A stretch of DNA of 31,608 bases from JAKQIM01 sp964633225. GTDB taxonomy: Bacteria > Chloroflexota > Anaerolineae > Anaerolineales > UBA4823. Location of the stretch: contig CAZWFQ010000042.1 in NCBI GenBank assembly GCA_964633225.1, positions 1-31,608 on the forward strand, in the 5' to 3' direction. The notes under the pieces were generated by a model. The model saw nothing but the letters and a program-made list of their open reading frames with translations, made no database searches and was not told where the DNA came from. The position numbers and the translations under genes were made by a program. This document shows positions 6,290 through 13,525 of this stretch, piece by piece. Numbering within the stretch: position 1 is the first letter of the stretch; each line of letters starts with the position of its first letter.

Positions 6290-8362
6290 TTACTCTTCCT
6301 TCGCCGCCTGTATTTCTTTCTGACGGGCATCGATCACGGCCTGGGCAATGTGTGCCGGGACCACTTCATAATGCGAGAATTCCATTGAAAAGACGCCACG
6401 ACCACCAGTCATCGAGCGCAAATCGGTGGTGTAACGCTGAATCTCGGCCAGAGGCACCTGGGCATTGACAATGGAACGGCCTTTCTCGGTATCCATACCC
6501 TGGACGCGCGCCCGGCGGGTGTTCAGGTCGCCCATGATGTCGCCCATATTCGCTTCAGGCACCACCACGCGCACGTTCATGATCGGCTCGCGCAGCACAG
6601 GGCCAGCATCCTTGAACGCCAGCTTGAAGGCCTCGCGGCCGGCAGTTTCGAAGGCCACCGGTTTCGAGTCCACCGGATGCTCTTTACCGTCAAAGATCGA
6701 AACATGCACGTTCTGAACCGGGTATCCGGCAACAACGCCTTCTTTCATAACGCCGCGCACACCCTTTTCAATGGCAGGCATAAAGTTATTCGAAATTGCG
6801 CCGCCCACTACATCATTGGTGAACGAGAACTCATCTTCGGCGTAGGGTTCAATGCGCATGAACACCTCAGCAAATTGACCAGCACCACCGGTCTGCTTCT
6901 TATGGCGGTACTGCGACTGGCCCTTGCCGTTGATCGTCTCCTGGTAAGGCACCTTCGGTATTTCGGTGTGCAGGCTGGTTTGGAACTTCGTTTCAGCCTT
7001 GCGCACGGCAACATCAATATGCTGGTCACCCATACCCTGCAGGATCGTCTGATTGGTGGTTGGTTCCTGGTGCCAGGAGAGGGTCATATCTTCCTCTACC
7101 AGGCGATTCAGAGTGGGGCTCAACTTGGCAGCATCACCCTGAGACTTAGGACTGATCGCCACGCTGAACAAGGCATGCGGGTACTGCGGGAGCGTCAGGG
7201 TCAGGGGGTGCCCCTTTTCACAGAAGGTATCACCGGTGGAGGTGGAACCAAGCTTTGAGACCACCGCAATATCACCAGCATGGACAACCTTAACCCCAAT
7301 CTGCTCTTTGCCGCGCAGGATGTGCACGGTGCCAAGGCGTTCTTCTACAGATTTTGTCTGGTTCCACACCCGCGAATCTGAGCCGATGGAACCGGCGTAG
7401 ATGCGGAAATAAGTGATCTTACCCACAAAGGGATCGGCTGTGGTCTTCCAAATATAGGCCGCCAGGGGATTGCCATTAGAGGCGGTCAGTTTTTCATCGC
7501 CGTCTTTCCCCTGGCCCATGCGCTCCGGCGCATTCAGCGGCGAAGGCATCAGACCAAGGATAGCATCCAACAGCGGTCCTGTGCCGATCTCAGCCGAGCC
7601 AGCGGTTACAAATACTGGTGCGTAAGACCCAGACACAACCACCTGCTTCAGGCCGCGCGTGATTTCCTCAGCACTCAGTTCCTGGCCTTCCAGGTATTTT
7701 TCCAACAAGGCATCTTCACCTTCGGCCGCCGCCTCAATCAACTCCATGCGGGCCGATTCTACATCGTCAGCAAATTCTGCCGGAATATCCTGGGCCTTAT
7801 CGCCGCTGCCAGCGTAAGCCTTCATTGTTAGAAGGTCAATAACACCCTTGAAATCAGCTTTCTCGCCCCAGGGAAGTTGGACCGGGATCAAGCGCGTCTC
7901 TGAGATCTGCTGAGCCGACTCAAGTGCCTTGCGGAAATTAGCGTTATCGCGGTTCATTTTATTGATCACCACGAAACGCGGCAGCTTGAAGGTGTCGCAA
8001 TAAGACATCGCGATCTCGGTACCCACTTCGGCTCCTGAAACCGAGTCCACCAGGATTAAGGCACCGTCTGCTACGCGCAGTGCCGAGATCACCTCTCCGA
8101 CAAAATCAGTGTAGCCAGGAGTATCCAAGAGATTGATCTTATGGTTCTTGTATTCAACCGGAAGCACGGCGGTTGAGAGCGAAATCCCGCGGCGGATCTC
8201 CTCTTCTTCGAAATCCCCAACCGTCGTTCCATCCTCAATCTTCCCGAGGCGAGTGGTTGCGCCTGTAAAGTGCAGGCAAGCCTCTGCCAGCATCGTCTTG
8301 CCGGCGCTGCTATGAGAAGCCAGTGCGATATTGCGAATGAACTCAGTAGTATATTCTTTCAT
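6290..8362 (-). CDS. EF-G-2-type elongation factor G paralogue
   Basis: This 690-residue translational GTPase has the full five-domain EF-G layout: GTPase domain to ~275, domain II ~290-385, then the III-V region with IPKVPYQETI and a C-terminal RSMTGGRGVFSMEFSHYE. It departs from canonical EF-G in the nucleotide site. The P-loop is SHSSAGKT (K22) instead of AHIDAGKT. Switch II is DTPGYTDF, with Y84 where the catalytic histidine of DTPGHVDF stands. The G4 motif is NKMN (134-137) instead of NKMD. The first two changes resemble the EF-G-2 group of paralogues known from Thermus and others; I am less sure the last is usual. Its function may be an accessory translocation or recycling role. It is a single-gene unit with promoter 8432-8404, AGGAAGG ribosome-binding site and terminator 6273-6226. 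Confidence 0.88.
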   Translation of the reverse strand: MKEYTTEFIRNIALASHSSAGKTMLAEACLHFTGATTRLGKIEDGTTVGDFEEEEIRRGISLSTAVLPVEYKNHKINLLDTPGYTDFVGEVISALRVADGALILVDSVSGAEVGTEIAMSYCDTFKLPRFVVINKMNRDNANFRKALESAQQISETRLIPVQLPWGEKADFKGVIDLLTMKAYAGSGDKAQDIPAEFADDVESARMELIEAAAEGEDALLEKYLEGQELSAEEITRGLKQVVVSGSYAPVFVTAGSAEIGTGPLLDAILGLMPSPLNAPERMGQGKDGDEKLTASNGNPLAAYIWKTTADPFVGKITYFRIYAGSIGSDSRVWNQTKSVEERLGTVHILRGKEQIGVKVVHAGDIAVVSKLGSTSTGDTFCEKGHPLTLTLPQYPHALFSVAISPKSQGDAAKLSPTLNRLVEEDMTLSWHQEPTTNQTILQGMGDQHIDVAVRKAETKFQTSLHTEIPKVPYQETINGKGQSQYRHKKQTGGAGQFAEVFMRIEPYAEDEFSFTNDVVGGAISNNFMPAIEKGVRGVMKEGVVAGYPVQNVHVSIFDGKEHPVDSKPVAFETAGREAFKLAFKDAGPVLREPIMNVRVVVPEANMGDIMGDLNTRRARVQGMDTEKGRSIVNAQVPLAEIQRYTTDLRSMTGGRGVFSMEFSHYEVVPAHIAQAVIDARQKEIQAAKEE

Positions 8363-8390
8363 CAGGAACCCTTCCTAAGGTATATTAAGT

Positions 8391-8420
8391 CAGACAAAAC
8401 TTGATTCTAAAGTATGTCTG
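8391..8420. repeat. Inverted repeat flanking the EF-G-like promoter -10 box
   Basis: CAGACA (8391-8396) and TGTCTG (8415-8420) are 6-bp perfect inverted arms separated by 18 bp. They bracket the -10 box and predicted start of the minus-strand promoter, a suitable place for an operator. No known regulator motif is recognised; 6-bp arms can arise by chance. Confidence 0.35.
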
Positions 8421-8432
8421 CCAACTTGTCAA
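8404..8432 (-). promoter_or_regulatory. Sigma-70 promoter of the EF-G-like gene
   Basis: On the minus strand a perfect TTGACA (8432-8427), a 17-bp spacer and TAGAAT (8409-8404) predict a start near 8397 and a 5' leader of about 35 nt. The -35, spacing and -10 are identical to those of the tRNA-Ala promoter in this window. Confidence 0.8.
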
Positions 8433-8461
8433 ATCCATTCTGTTTTCAGAAGCGATTCGAG

Positions 8462-8467
8462 TACAAT
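8462..8467 (+). promoter_or_regulatory. -10 box giving a probably leaderless transcript
   Basis: TACAAT lies 6 bp before the ATG at 8474, so transcription should start at or next to the start codon. The -35 region is weak. The same arrangement is seen for the LON-domain gene at 1946. Confidence 0.4.
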
Positions 8468-8473
8468 AAAAAG

Positions 8474-9004
8474 ATGAAAACCCTACCCTACTTCATCGCA
8501 TCGGCTGCCAGCGCAGCCATCCAATGCCTTTATCAGGCGGTGGTCATGGTCATCTCGGCCCTGGCTTTGCAGTCACTGTTGGAAAATGCCGACCTGATTG
8601 GCGAAGAGTACTTGCCAGCCATCGTTGGGGGGAGCTTCTCGTTAAGCTGCGTTGGGATCGTCGGAGGCATCATCGTACACATCGGCAGCGGCCTGCTGTA
8701 CGCCATCTTACACCATAGAGAGGGCAGCCTATCCACCCAAGACGGGGCTATCGGCGGGGCTGCCTCAGCCGGCACCGCCACCTTGATCGCCAGTTTGTTC
8801 AGCATCATGGCGTCGATCATCTTCAGCAGCGTCATCATGCGAGGAACAGGCGCACCGGGCGCTGTAAATGGCCTGCCATTTATGGCGATCAACGCTGTTT
8901 CCAGTTCATTCGGGGGGCTCCTCGGCGGCTGTTTCAATACGCTCCTGGCAGCGGCTTTAGGTGCCCTGGGCGGCATCCTGGCGAGCATGTTCAACCACAA
9001 CTGA
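8474..9004 (+). CDS. Small glycine/alanine-rich membrane protein, unknown
   Basis: I do not recognise a family. The 176-residue protein has about four hydrophobic helices at roughly residues 10-35, 55-80, 95-120 and 140-170. They are rich in Gly, Ala and Ser with several GxxxG-like packing motifs (GGIIVHIG, GALGG). The loops are short, with one polar stretch (HHREGSLSTQDG). The ATG at 8474 is chosen over the in-frame ATG at 8414 because the extra 20 residues are polar and unlike a membrane N-terminus, and a -10 box lies just before 8474. It starts a two-gene unit with the metalloenzyme gene, whose ATG follows after 10 nt. Channel, transporter or membrane-structure roles are all possible. Confidence 0.6.
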   Translation: MKTLPYFIASAASAAIQCLYQAVVMVISALALQSLLENADLIGEEYLPAIVGGSFSLSCVGIVGGIIVHIGSGLLYAILHHREGSLSTQDGAIGGAASAGTATLIASLFSIMASIIFSSVIMRGTGAPGAVNGLPFMAINAVSSSFGGLLGGCFNTLLAAALGALGGILASMFNHN

Positions 9005-9014
9005 TCCTTCGCTC

Positions 9015-9959
9015 ATGAGCCTGCTTTTCATATTCTTAGACGGAGTCGGATTGGGCGCAGATGACCCGGCAGTCAATCCTTTTGTCCAGGCCACCTTACC
9101 CAACATGCACACTCTGCTGGGAGGCCAACGCATGTTGGCTGGCAACAATGGTCCTGACCACCCGGTTGTAGAAACCGGGCGTGCCAGCCTGATCCCTTTG
9201 GATGCCTGCCTGGGCGTAGAAGGGCTGCCCCAATCAGCCACCGGCCAGGCAGCGCTGCTGACTGGCAGCAATGTACCTGCCCGGCTGGGATATCATGATG
9301 GCCCCAAACCAAACCCCGCTGTAGCCGAAATCTTGAGCGCGGGGAATTTATTTTCTACACTCTTAGCAGCCGGGTTGAAGGTAGGGATGTTGAACGCCTT
9401 CCCGCCGAGCTATTTTCGCGGCCTTGCTTCGGGTCGCCGGCTACCGGGCGCCATCGCAATGGCAGCTCGTAAAGCCGGGCTGCCTCTCAAAACCCAAGAG
9501 GATCTTTACCGGGGGCAGGCGCTCTCGGCCGATTTTACCGGCCAGGGCTGGCGCGACCACCTGGGACTGCACGATGCCCCGGTCATTGCTCCAGAACAAG
9601 CCGGGGAACGCCTGGCTGAGTTGGCGGGCCAGCACGACTTCTCAATCTTCGAATACTGGCTGAGCGATATTGCAGGCCATCATCAAAACATGCAAGAAGC
9701 CTGCACCCTGCTGGAAACATTTGACCGCGTGTTAGGCGGCCTTCTTGCAGCATGGAAGGATGAAGAAGGCTTGATACTATTCACATCTGACCACGGCAAC
9801 CTGGAAGACTTGAGCACTCGCCGCCATACCGCCAACCCGGTTCCCCTGCTGTTGGTTGGCTCTCCAGGGCTGCGCCAGCGGTTTGGCCGCTCGGCGCGAG
9901 ACCTGACCTCAATTGCTCCGGCGATTGAGGATTTTCTCCGGAACCCCCCTCCCGCCTAA
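9015..9959 (+). CDS. Phosphoglycerate-mutase-like metalloenzyme (alkaline phosphatase superfamily)
   Basis: This 314-residue soluble protein has the metal-binding pattern of the alkaline phosphatase superfamily as seen in cofactor-independent phosphoglycerate mutase and phosphopentomutase. D9 is in FLDGVGLG, the likely nucleophile S74 is in QSATGQAALLTG, D218 and H222 are in LSDIAGHHQ, and D259-H260 are in TSDHGN, with H271 further on. The large inserted transferase domain of true GpmI is absent, so a hydrolase or phosphatase role is more likely than the glycolytic reaction. The ATG at 9015 is chosen because it places the first metal motif near the N-terminus, as in the family; an upstream ATG at 8961 would overlap the preceding gene and add non-homologous residues. 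The substrate is unknown. Confidence 0.78.
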   Translation: MSLLFIFLDGVGLGADDPAVNPFVQATLPNMHTLLGGQRMLAGNNGPDHPVVETGRASLIPLDACLGVEGLPQSATGQAALLTGSNVPARLGYHDGPKPNPAVAEILSAGNLFSTLLAAGLKVGMLNAFPPSYFRGLASGRRLPGAIAMAARKAGLPLKTQEDLYRGQALSADFTGQGWRDHLGLHDAPVIAPEQAGERLAELAGQHDFSIFEYWLSDIAGHHQNMQEACTLLETFDRVLGGLLAAWKDEEGLILFTSDHGNLEDLSTRRHTANPVPLLLVGSPGLRQRFGRSARDLTSIAPAIEDFLRNPPPA

Positions 9960-10003
9960 CGGAATCCAGAGGACCGCCACTTGCCAGGCAACCGCTGCCA
10001 GGG

Positions 10004-11185
10004 CTATCCGATCAGGCCCAGTTGCTTACCAACCTGCTCAAACGTAGCCAACACTTTGTGCAGTTGTTCGTCAGTATGGATTGCCATGTAACTGGTACGA
10101 AGCAGTTGGTGTCCTTCTGGCACGGCAGGGGATACTACCATATTAACGTAAACACCGCTGTCAAACAGAGTCTTCCAAATCAAGGCCGCCCGCATATCAT
10201 CGCCAATGATGATCGGGATAACCGGGGTCACAGAGTTTCCGGTATCAAAACCCAGGGTCTGATATCCCTGGCGCATGAATTCACCGATTTCATTTACACG
10301 CCGGACACGTTCTGGCTCGTTGCGCATCACATCGAGAGCCGCCAGTGCGGCAGCAGCATTGGCGGGGGGGATACTGGCACTGAAGATCAAGGATCGGGCA
10401 TGGTGCTTGATATAATGAATGACGTCTTCGTCTCCGGCAATAAAACCACCCAGAGAAGCCAGGGACTTGCTGAAAGTTCCCATGACCAGGTCAACGTCTT
10501 TTTCCATGCCAAAATGTACGGCTGTGCCGCGCCCGCCGCCCAAGATACCCAGGGCATGCGCATCATCCACCATCAGCCGGGCACCATAGTGTTTGCAAAT
10601 TGGCACGATCTCGGGCAGCGGCGCGATATCGCCTTCCATACTGAACAGGCCGTCCACCACCACCAACTTCCCCACATCGGCAGGCAGGTTTTCGAGCACG
10701 CGCTCCAGATCCTGTACATCATTGTGCCTAAAACGCTTGACCTCCCCCCACCCCAGCCGTGCGCCATCCACGATGCTGGCATGATCATCGCGATCCAAAA
10801 TGACTACATCACGCCGTCCAATCAGCGAGCTGATCGTGCCCAGGTTTGCCTGCATGCCGGTTGAGAATACCAATGCAGCGGGCTTCTTCACCCAATCCGC
10901 CAACTGGCGCTCCAACTCTTCATGCAACTCAAGCGTGCCGTTCAAGAAACGCGAACCAGTACAACTGGTGCCATAGTGTTCAATCGCATCAAGCGCCGCC
11001 TGCCTGACCTTTGGATGGATCGTTAGACCAAGGTAATTGTTTGAACCGCACATGATCAGCCTACGGCCCTGGTAGATTGCCTCGCCGCCTTCATTACCGC
11101 TCATGGCGATGAAATAGGGGTAAAGTCCGGTCGCCATCACTTCTTTTGCATAGGTGTAATTGGTGCATTTCTCAAAAAGATCCAT
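10004..11185 (-). CDS. Alpha-oxoamine synthase, probable serine palmitoyltransferase
   Basis: This is a 393-residue PLP enzyme of the alpha-oxoamine synthase family, which condenses an amino acid with an acyl-CoA. The PLP lysine is K240 in GTFSKSLASLGGFIAG. H135 (DDHASI) should stack on the cofactor, and D207 and H210 (VDDAHALG) contact its ring. Related enzymes are BioF, KBL and serine palmitoyltransferase (SPT). The motif TFSKS-x-x-SLGGF, the sequence YIKHHARSLIFSASIPP and the N-terminus (VMATGLYPYF, GSNNYLGL, GSRFLNGTLELH) resemble Bacteroidetes/Sphingobacterium SPT more than KBL or BioF, in my reading. SPT makes 3-ketosphinganine from serine and palmitoyl-CoA. An AAGGAG ribosome-binding site precedes the ATG. 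It lies 24 nt after a reductase that would catalyse the next step, which supports the assignment. Confidence 0.78.
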   Translation of the reverse strand: MDLFEKCTNYTYAKEVMATGLYPYFIAMSGNEGGEAIYQGRRLIMCGSNNYLGLTIHPKVRQAALDAIEHYGTSCTGSRFLNGTLELHEELERQLADWVKKPAALVFSTGMQANLGTISSLIGRRDVVILDRDDHASIVDGARLGWGEVKRFRHNDVQDLERVLENLPADVGKLVVVDGLFSMEGDIAPLPEIVPICKHYGARLMVDDAHALGILGGGRGTAVHFGMEKDVDLVMGTFSKSLASLGGFIAGDEDVIHYIKHHARSLIFSASIPPANAAAALAALDVMRNEPERVRRVNEIGEFMRQGYQTLGFDTGNSVTPVIPIIIGDDMRAALIWKTLFDSGVYVNMVVSPAVPEGHQLLRTSYMAIHTDEQLHKVLATFEQVGKQLGLIG

Positions 11186-11209
11186 GGTTATTGTCTCCTT
11201 TTAGCCTAT

Positions 11210-12031
11210 TTACGCTTGATTGCGGTGGACACTGGCTATAATTTGATCCTGGTAGAAACCAAATATTCCGCTCAACCAATAGAGCAGCTTGCCTTCGAGG
11301 TTGGGCAAGATCATATACCGGCCGCGAGCAATATCGCGCAGGAGGATCTTTGCCAATGCTTCTGCGGTCATTAAACCGCTGCCCCCAGAAACCGCCTTTG
11401 TTTCGAGAGGTTTGTATTGATTTTCGTATGCCAATTGGGGGGTATCGGTATCCGCCGGATAACAGATCGAGACCCCAATCCCATGCGGCTTTAATTCTGC
11501 CCGCAGGGCGTCGCTGAAACCACGCACCGCAAATTTCGAGGCACCATAAGCAGTATAGCCAAAAACACCCACTAACCCGGCCAACGAGGCGATGTTGACC
11601 AGGTAACCAGAACCGCGCTCCAGCATGGCAGGTAAGACAGCTTTGACTGTGTGCAGCATCCCAAAGTAATTGACCTCCATCATCTGACGGAAGACATCCA
11701 ACTCAAGCTCTTGCACGTAGCCCGGGCGAGCCACCCCCGCAGAATTAATCACCAGGTCAGGAATGCCGATCTTTTCAACATCTACCAGGGCCGCCGCTAC
11801 TTGCCCGGCCTCGGTCACATCGACTGAGAGCGCTCCAAAGCGCTGGTGTGCAGACTGCCGGAGCGATTCCAGATCTGCCAGCGCAGATTGAAGCAGATCT
11901 GAGCGGCGCGCCCAAATACATACATCCATTCCGCGCCCGGCTAACAGCTTTGCGGCTGCCAACCCAATGCCACTCGATCCGCCCGTAACCAACGCTAATT
12001 TTCCGGGGTCTAAATTCGCCTTGATGCGCAT
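11210..12031 (-). CDS. SDR oxidoreductase, probable 3-ketodihydrosphingosine reductase
   Basis: This 273-residue short-chain dehydrogenase has TGGSSGIG (16-23) for NADP(H), NSAG (96-99), N121, and the catalytic set S149, Y162 and K166 (YGASK). Beyond the usual SDR motifs, residues ~191-214 read YPADTDTP...EN...KPLET..VS. This closely matches the region I recall from eukaryotic 3-ketodihydrosphingosine reductase (KDSR/Tsc10), where YPPDTDTP, EN and KPLET are conserved. The C-terminus has a hydrophobic segment (~245-262), as in membrane-bound KDSR. The reaction would reduce 3-ketosphinganine to sphinganine. A strong AAGGAGA precedes the ATG by 4 nt. It is transcribed ahead of the SPT-like gene in a two-gene operon. 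A general acyl-ketone reductase is the main alternative. Confidence 0.75.
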   Translation of the reverse strand: MRIKANLDPGKLALVTGGSSGIGLAAAKLLAGRGMDVCIWARRSDLLQSALADLESLRQSAHQRFGALSVDVTEAGQVAAALVDVEKIGIPDLVINSAGVARPGYVQELELDVFRQMMEVNYFGMLHTVKAVLPAMLERGSGYLVNIASLAGLVGVFGYTAYGASKFAVRGFSDALRAELKPHGIGVSICYPADTDTPQLAYENQYKPLETKAVSGGSGLMTAEALAKILLRDIARGRYMILPNLEGKLLYWLSGIFGFYQDQIIASVHRNQA

Positions 12032-12181
12032 ACAGTCTCCTTAGAACGCCACCTATTATGACATAAAACTTCCAAACCAATATACCAATTTTATTCAAAA
12101 CGAACCCCAAAATTGGAACTTTCGGGTTATGATTGCAGTCTATTGCACAGGCCTATTGCCATTCTGCCTTAACAGACAACC
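12032..12181. promoter_or_regulatory. Divergent intergenic region with inverted repeat
   Basis: This 150-bp AT-richer region separates the sphingolipid-like operon (leftward) from the nuclease gene (rightward). An inverted repeat, CCAATTTT (12085-12092) and AAAATTGG (12109-12116), has 8-bp perfect arms and a 16-bp spacer, suitable for an operator or hairpin. Possible -10 boxes are CATAAT on the minus strand near 12053-12058 and TATGAT on the plus strand (12128-12133). Neither has a convincing -35. Confidence 0.4.
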
Positions 12182-13417
12182 ATGCCAACCCTCGCTGAAC
12201 GTCTCAAATCCCTGGGCGTCAAAACTGGTGCCCAGGATTTACAACCTCATCCAAAAAGCCAACCACGCCCCATTGAAGCGGTGCTGCCAGGCCGTTTTGC
12301 GCACACACCCGGTGGGGCCACCTATATTGTTGAGACAATTTACGGCCCCAATTATCAACAAGGACGGTATGGCCTGCGAACTGAAAGCCCACTCAATACC
12401 ATTGCCGAATGGTCTGGAGAGGCGGGGGTGGCCCAATTGCCGTCTCAGGCATTTGCTTTTCTTGATACCGAGACCTCTGGGCTGGCAGGAGGCAGCGGCA
12501 CCTACGCATTTTTGGTGGGGATTGGACGGTTTTCAGAGGCCGGGTTCACACTGGCCCAGTTCTTCTTACGCGACCCGATTGAAGAAGCAGCTTTGCTGCT
12601 GGCAGTGGAAGAATTTATTGCCCCCTGCCAGGCCATTGTCAGCTTCAACGGCAAGTCCTTTGATGTGCCCTTGCTGAATGCCCGTTATACCATGCAAGGA
12701 TGGAAGTCTCCTTTCCACACCCTGGCGCATGTGGATCTCTTACACCTGGCGCGCCGCTTATGGCGCGACCGGCTGCCCAGCCGCACTCTATCAAACCTTG
12801 AAGCGCAAATCCTGGGCGCAGCACGCTCGGACGAAGAGATCCCGGGTTGGATGATCCCGCAAATGTATTTTGATTACTTGCGGGATAGGGACGCCCAGCC
12901 AATGAAACGTGTCTTTTATCACAACGCCATGGACGTGGTATCCATGGCAGCCCTGCTGAACCATACGGCACAGATGCTCGAGGCGCCTTACGATTTCCAG
13001 GCTGTTCACTGCATCGAGCAAGCCGCCATTGCCCGCCTGAACGAAGCCCTGGGGCATGCCGATGAAGCAGCGCAATTGTATGAGCGCAGCTTGCAAGGCG
13101 ATCTGCCTCCGGAGCTCTTCAACGATACGTTGGAACGCCTGTCTTTGTTGTACAAACGCCAAGGACATTTTTTGCTGGCCTTACCATTATGGGAGCGCGG
13201 GGCGCAAGCGGGGCAGTACTTCGCCTTTGAAGAATTGGCGAAGTATTACGAGCATCACGCCCGCGACCTGGGACAGGCTTTACACTGGACTAACGCGGCG
13301 CTGGAGCACCTGGATGGGCCTAGCACGACCCGCCTGGAGCGCTTGCAGAACCGTCCAGAGTTCCTGCACCGCCAGGAACGCCTGTTGAGTAAGCTGGGAG
13401 CAGTCAAAAGTTGTTAG
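12182..13417 (+). CDS. YprB-like RNase H-fold (DEDD) nuclease with TPR-like tail
   Basis: The 411-residue protein carries a DEDD-type 3'-5' exonuclease fold at ~85-265. Motif I is FLDTETSGL with D95 and E97, motif II is SFNGKSFDVPLL with D161, and motif III is YHNAMDVVSM with H247 and D251. D185 (HVDLLHLAR) is a further conserved acidic residue. This is the pattern of Bacillus YprB and related ribonuclease-H-like proteins, presumed to cut single-stranded DNA or RNA; no substrate is established for the family to my knowledge. Residues ~270-400 are helical with TPR-like repeats (ARLNEALGHADEAAQLYERSL). The first ~80 residues are a variable extension. No clear Shine-Dalgarno is seen before the ATG. 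It is a single gene transcribed away from the sphingolipid pair. Confidence 0.8.
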   Translation: MPTLAERLKSLGVKTGAQDLQPHPKSQPRPIEAVLPGRFAHTPGGATYIVETIYGPNYQQGRYGLRTESPLNTIAEWSGEAGVAQLPSQAFAFLDTETSGLAGGSGTYAFLVGIGRFSEAGFTLAQFFLRDPIEEAALLLAVEEFIAPCQAIVSFNGKSFDVPLLNARYTMQGWKSPFHTLAHVDLLHLARRLWRDRLPSRTLSNLEAQILGAARSDEEIPGWMIPQMYFDYLRDRDAQPMKRVFYHNAMDVVSMAALLNHTAQMLEAPYDFQAVHCIEQAAIARLNEALGHADEAAQLYERSLQGDLPPELFNDTLERLSLLYKRQGHFLLALPLWERGAQAGQYFAFEELAKYYEHHARDLGQALHWTNAALEHLDGPSTTRLERLQNRPEFLHRQERLLSKLGAVKSC

Positions 13418-13449
13418 CTTTATTTGGGTGCAGCCCGTAAACCACAACC

Positions 13450-13478
13450 CTGACGGAGACCAGAAAATCGGGTATGAT
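13450..13478 (+). promoter_or_regulatory. Promoter of the six-gene MoxR/DUF58/ABC operon
   Basis: CTGACG (13450-13455), a 17-bp spacer and TATGAT (13473-13478) form a reasonable sigma-70 promoter 47 bp before the first gene. A 6-bp hairpin, GATCGC (13489-13494) with GCGATC (13503-13508), would lie at the start of the 5' leader, just ahead of the start codon. Confidence 0.55.
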
Positions 13479-13525
13479 TAAGGAATAGGATCGCGGCCTT
13501 TTGCGATCAACAGTTTGAGGCTTGC

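Noticed and set aside
6677..7258. Plus-strand open frame of 193 codons opposite the EF-G-like gene
   Set aside because: No recognisable domain and fully contained within a conserved translation factor gene.
9960..10003. Terminator between the convergent metalloenzyme and SPT-like genes
   Set aside because: Only very short GC-rich complementarity and no U-run; I see no convincing intrinsic terminator here.
10022..10864. Long open frame (280 codons) on the plus strand opposite the SPT-like gene
   Set aside because: It is the antisense of a strongly conserved PLP enzyme, is His/Gln-rich without any domain, and has no ribosome-binding site.
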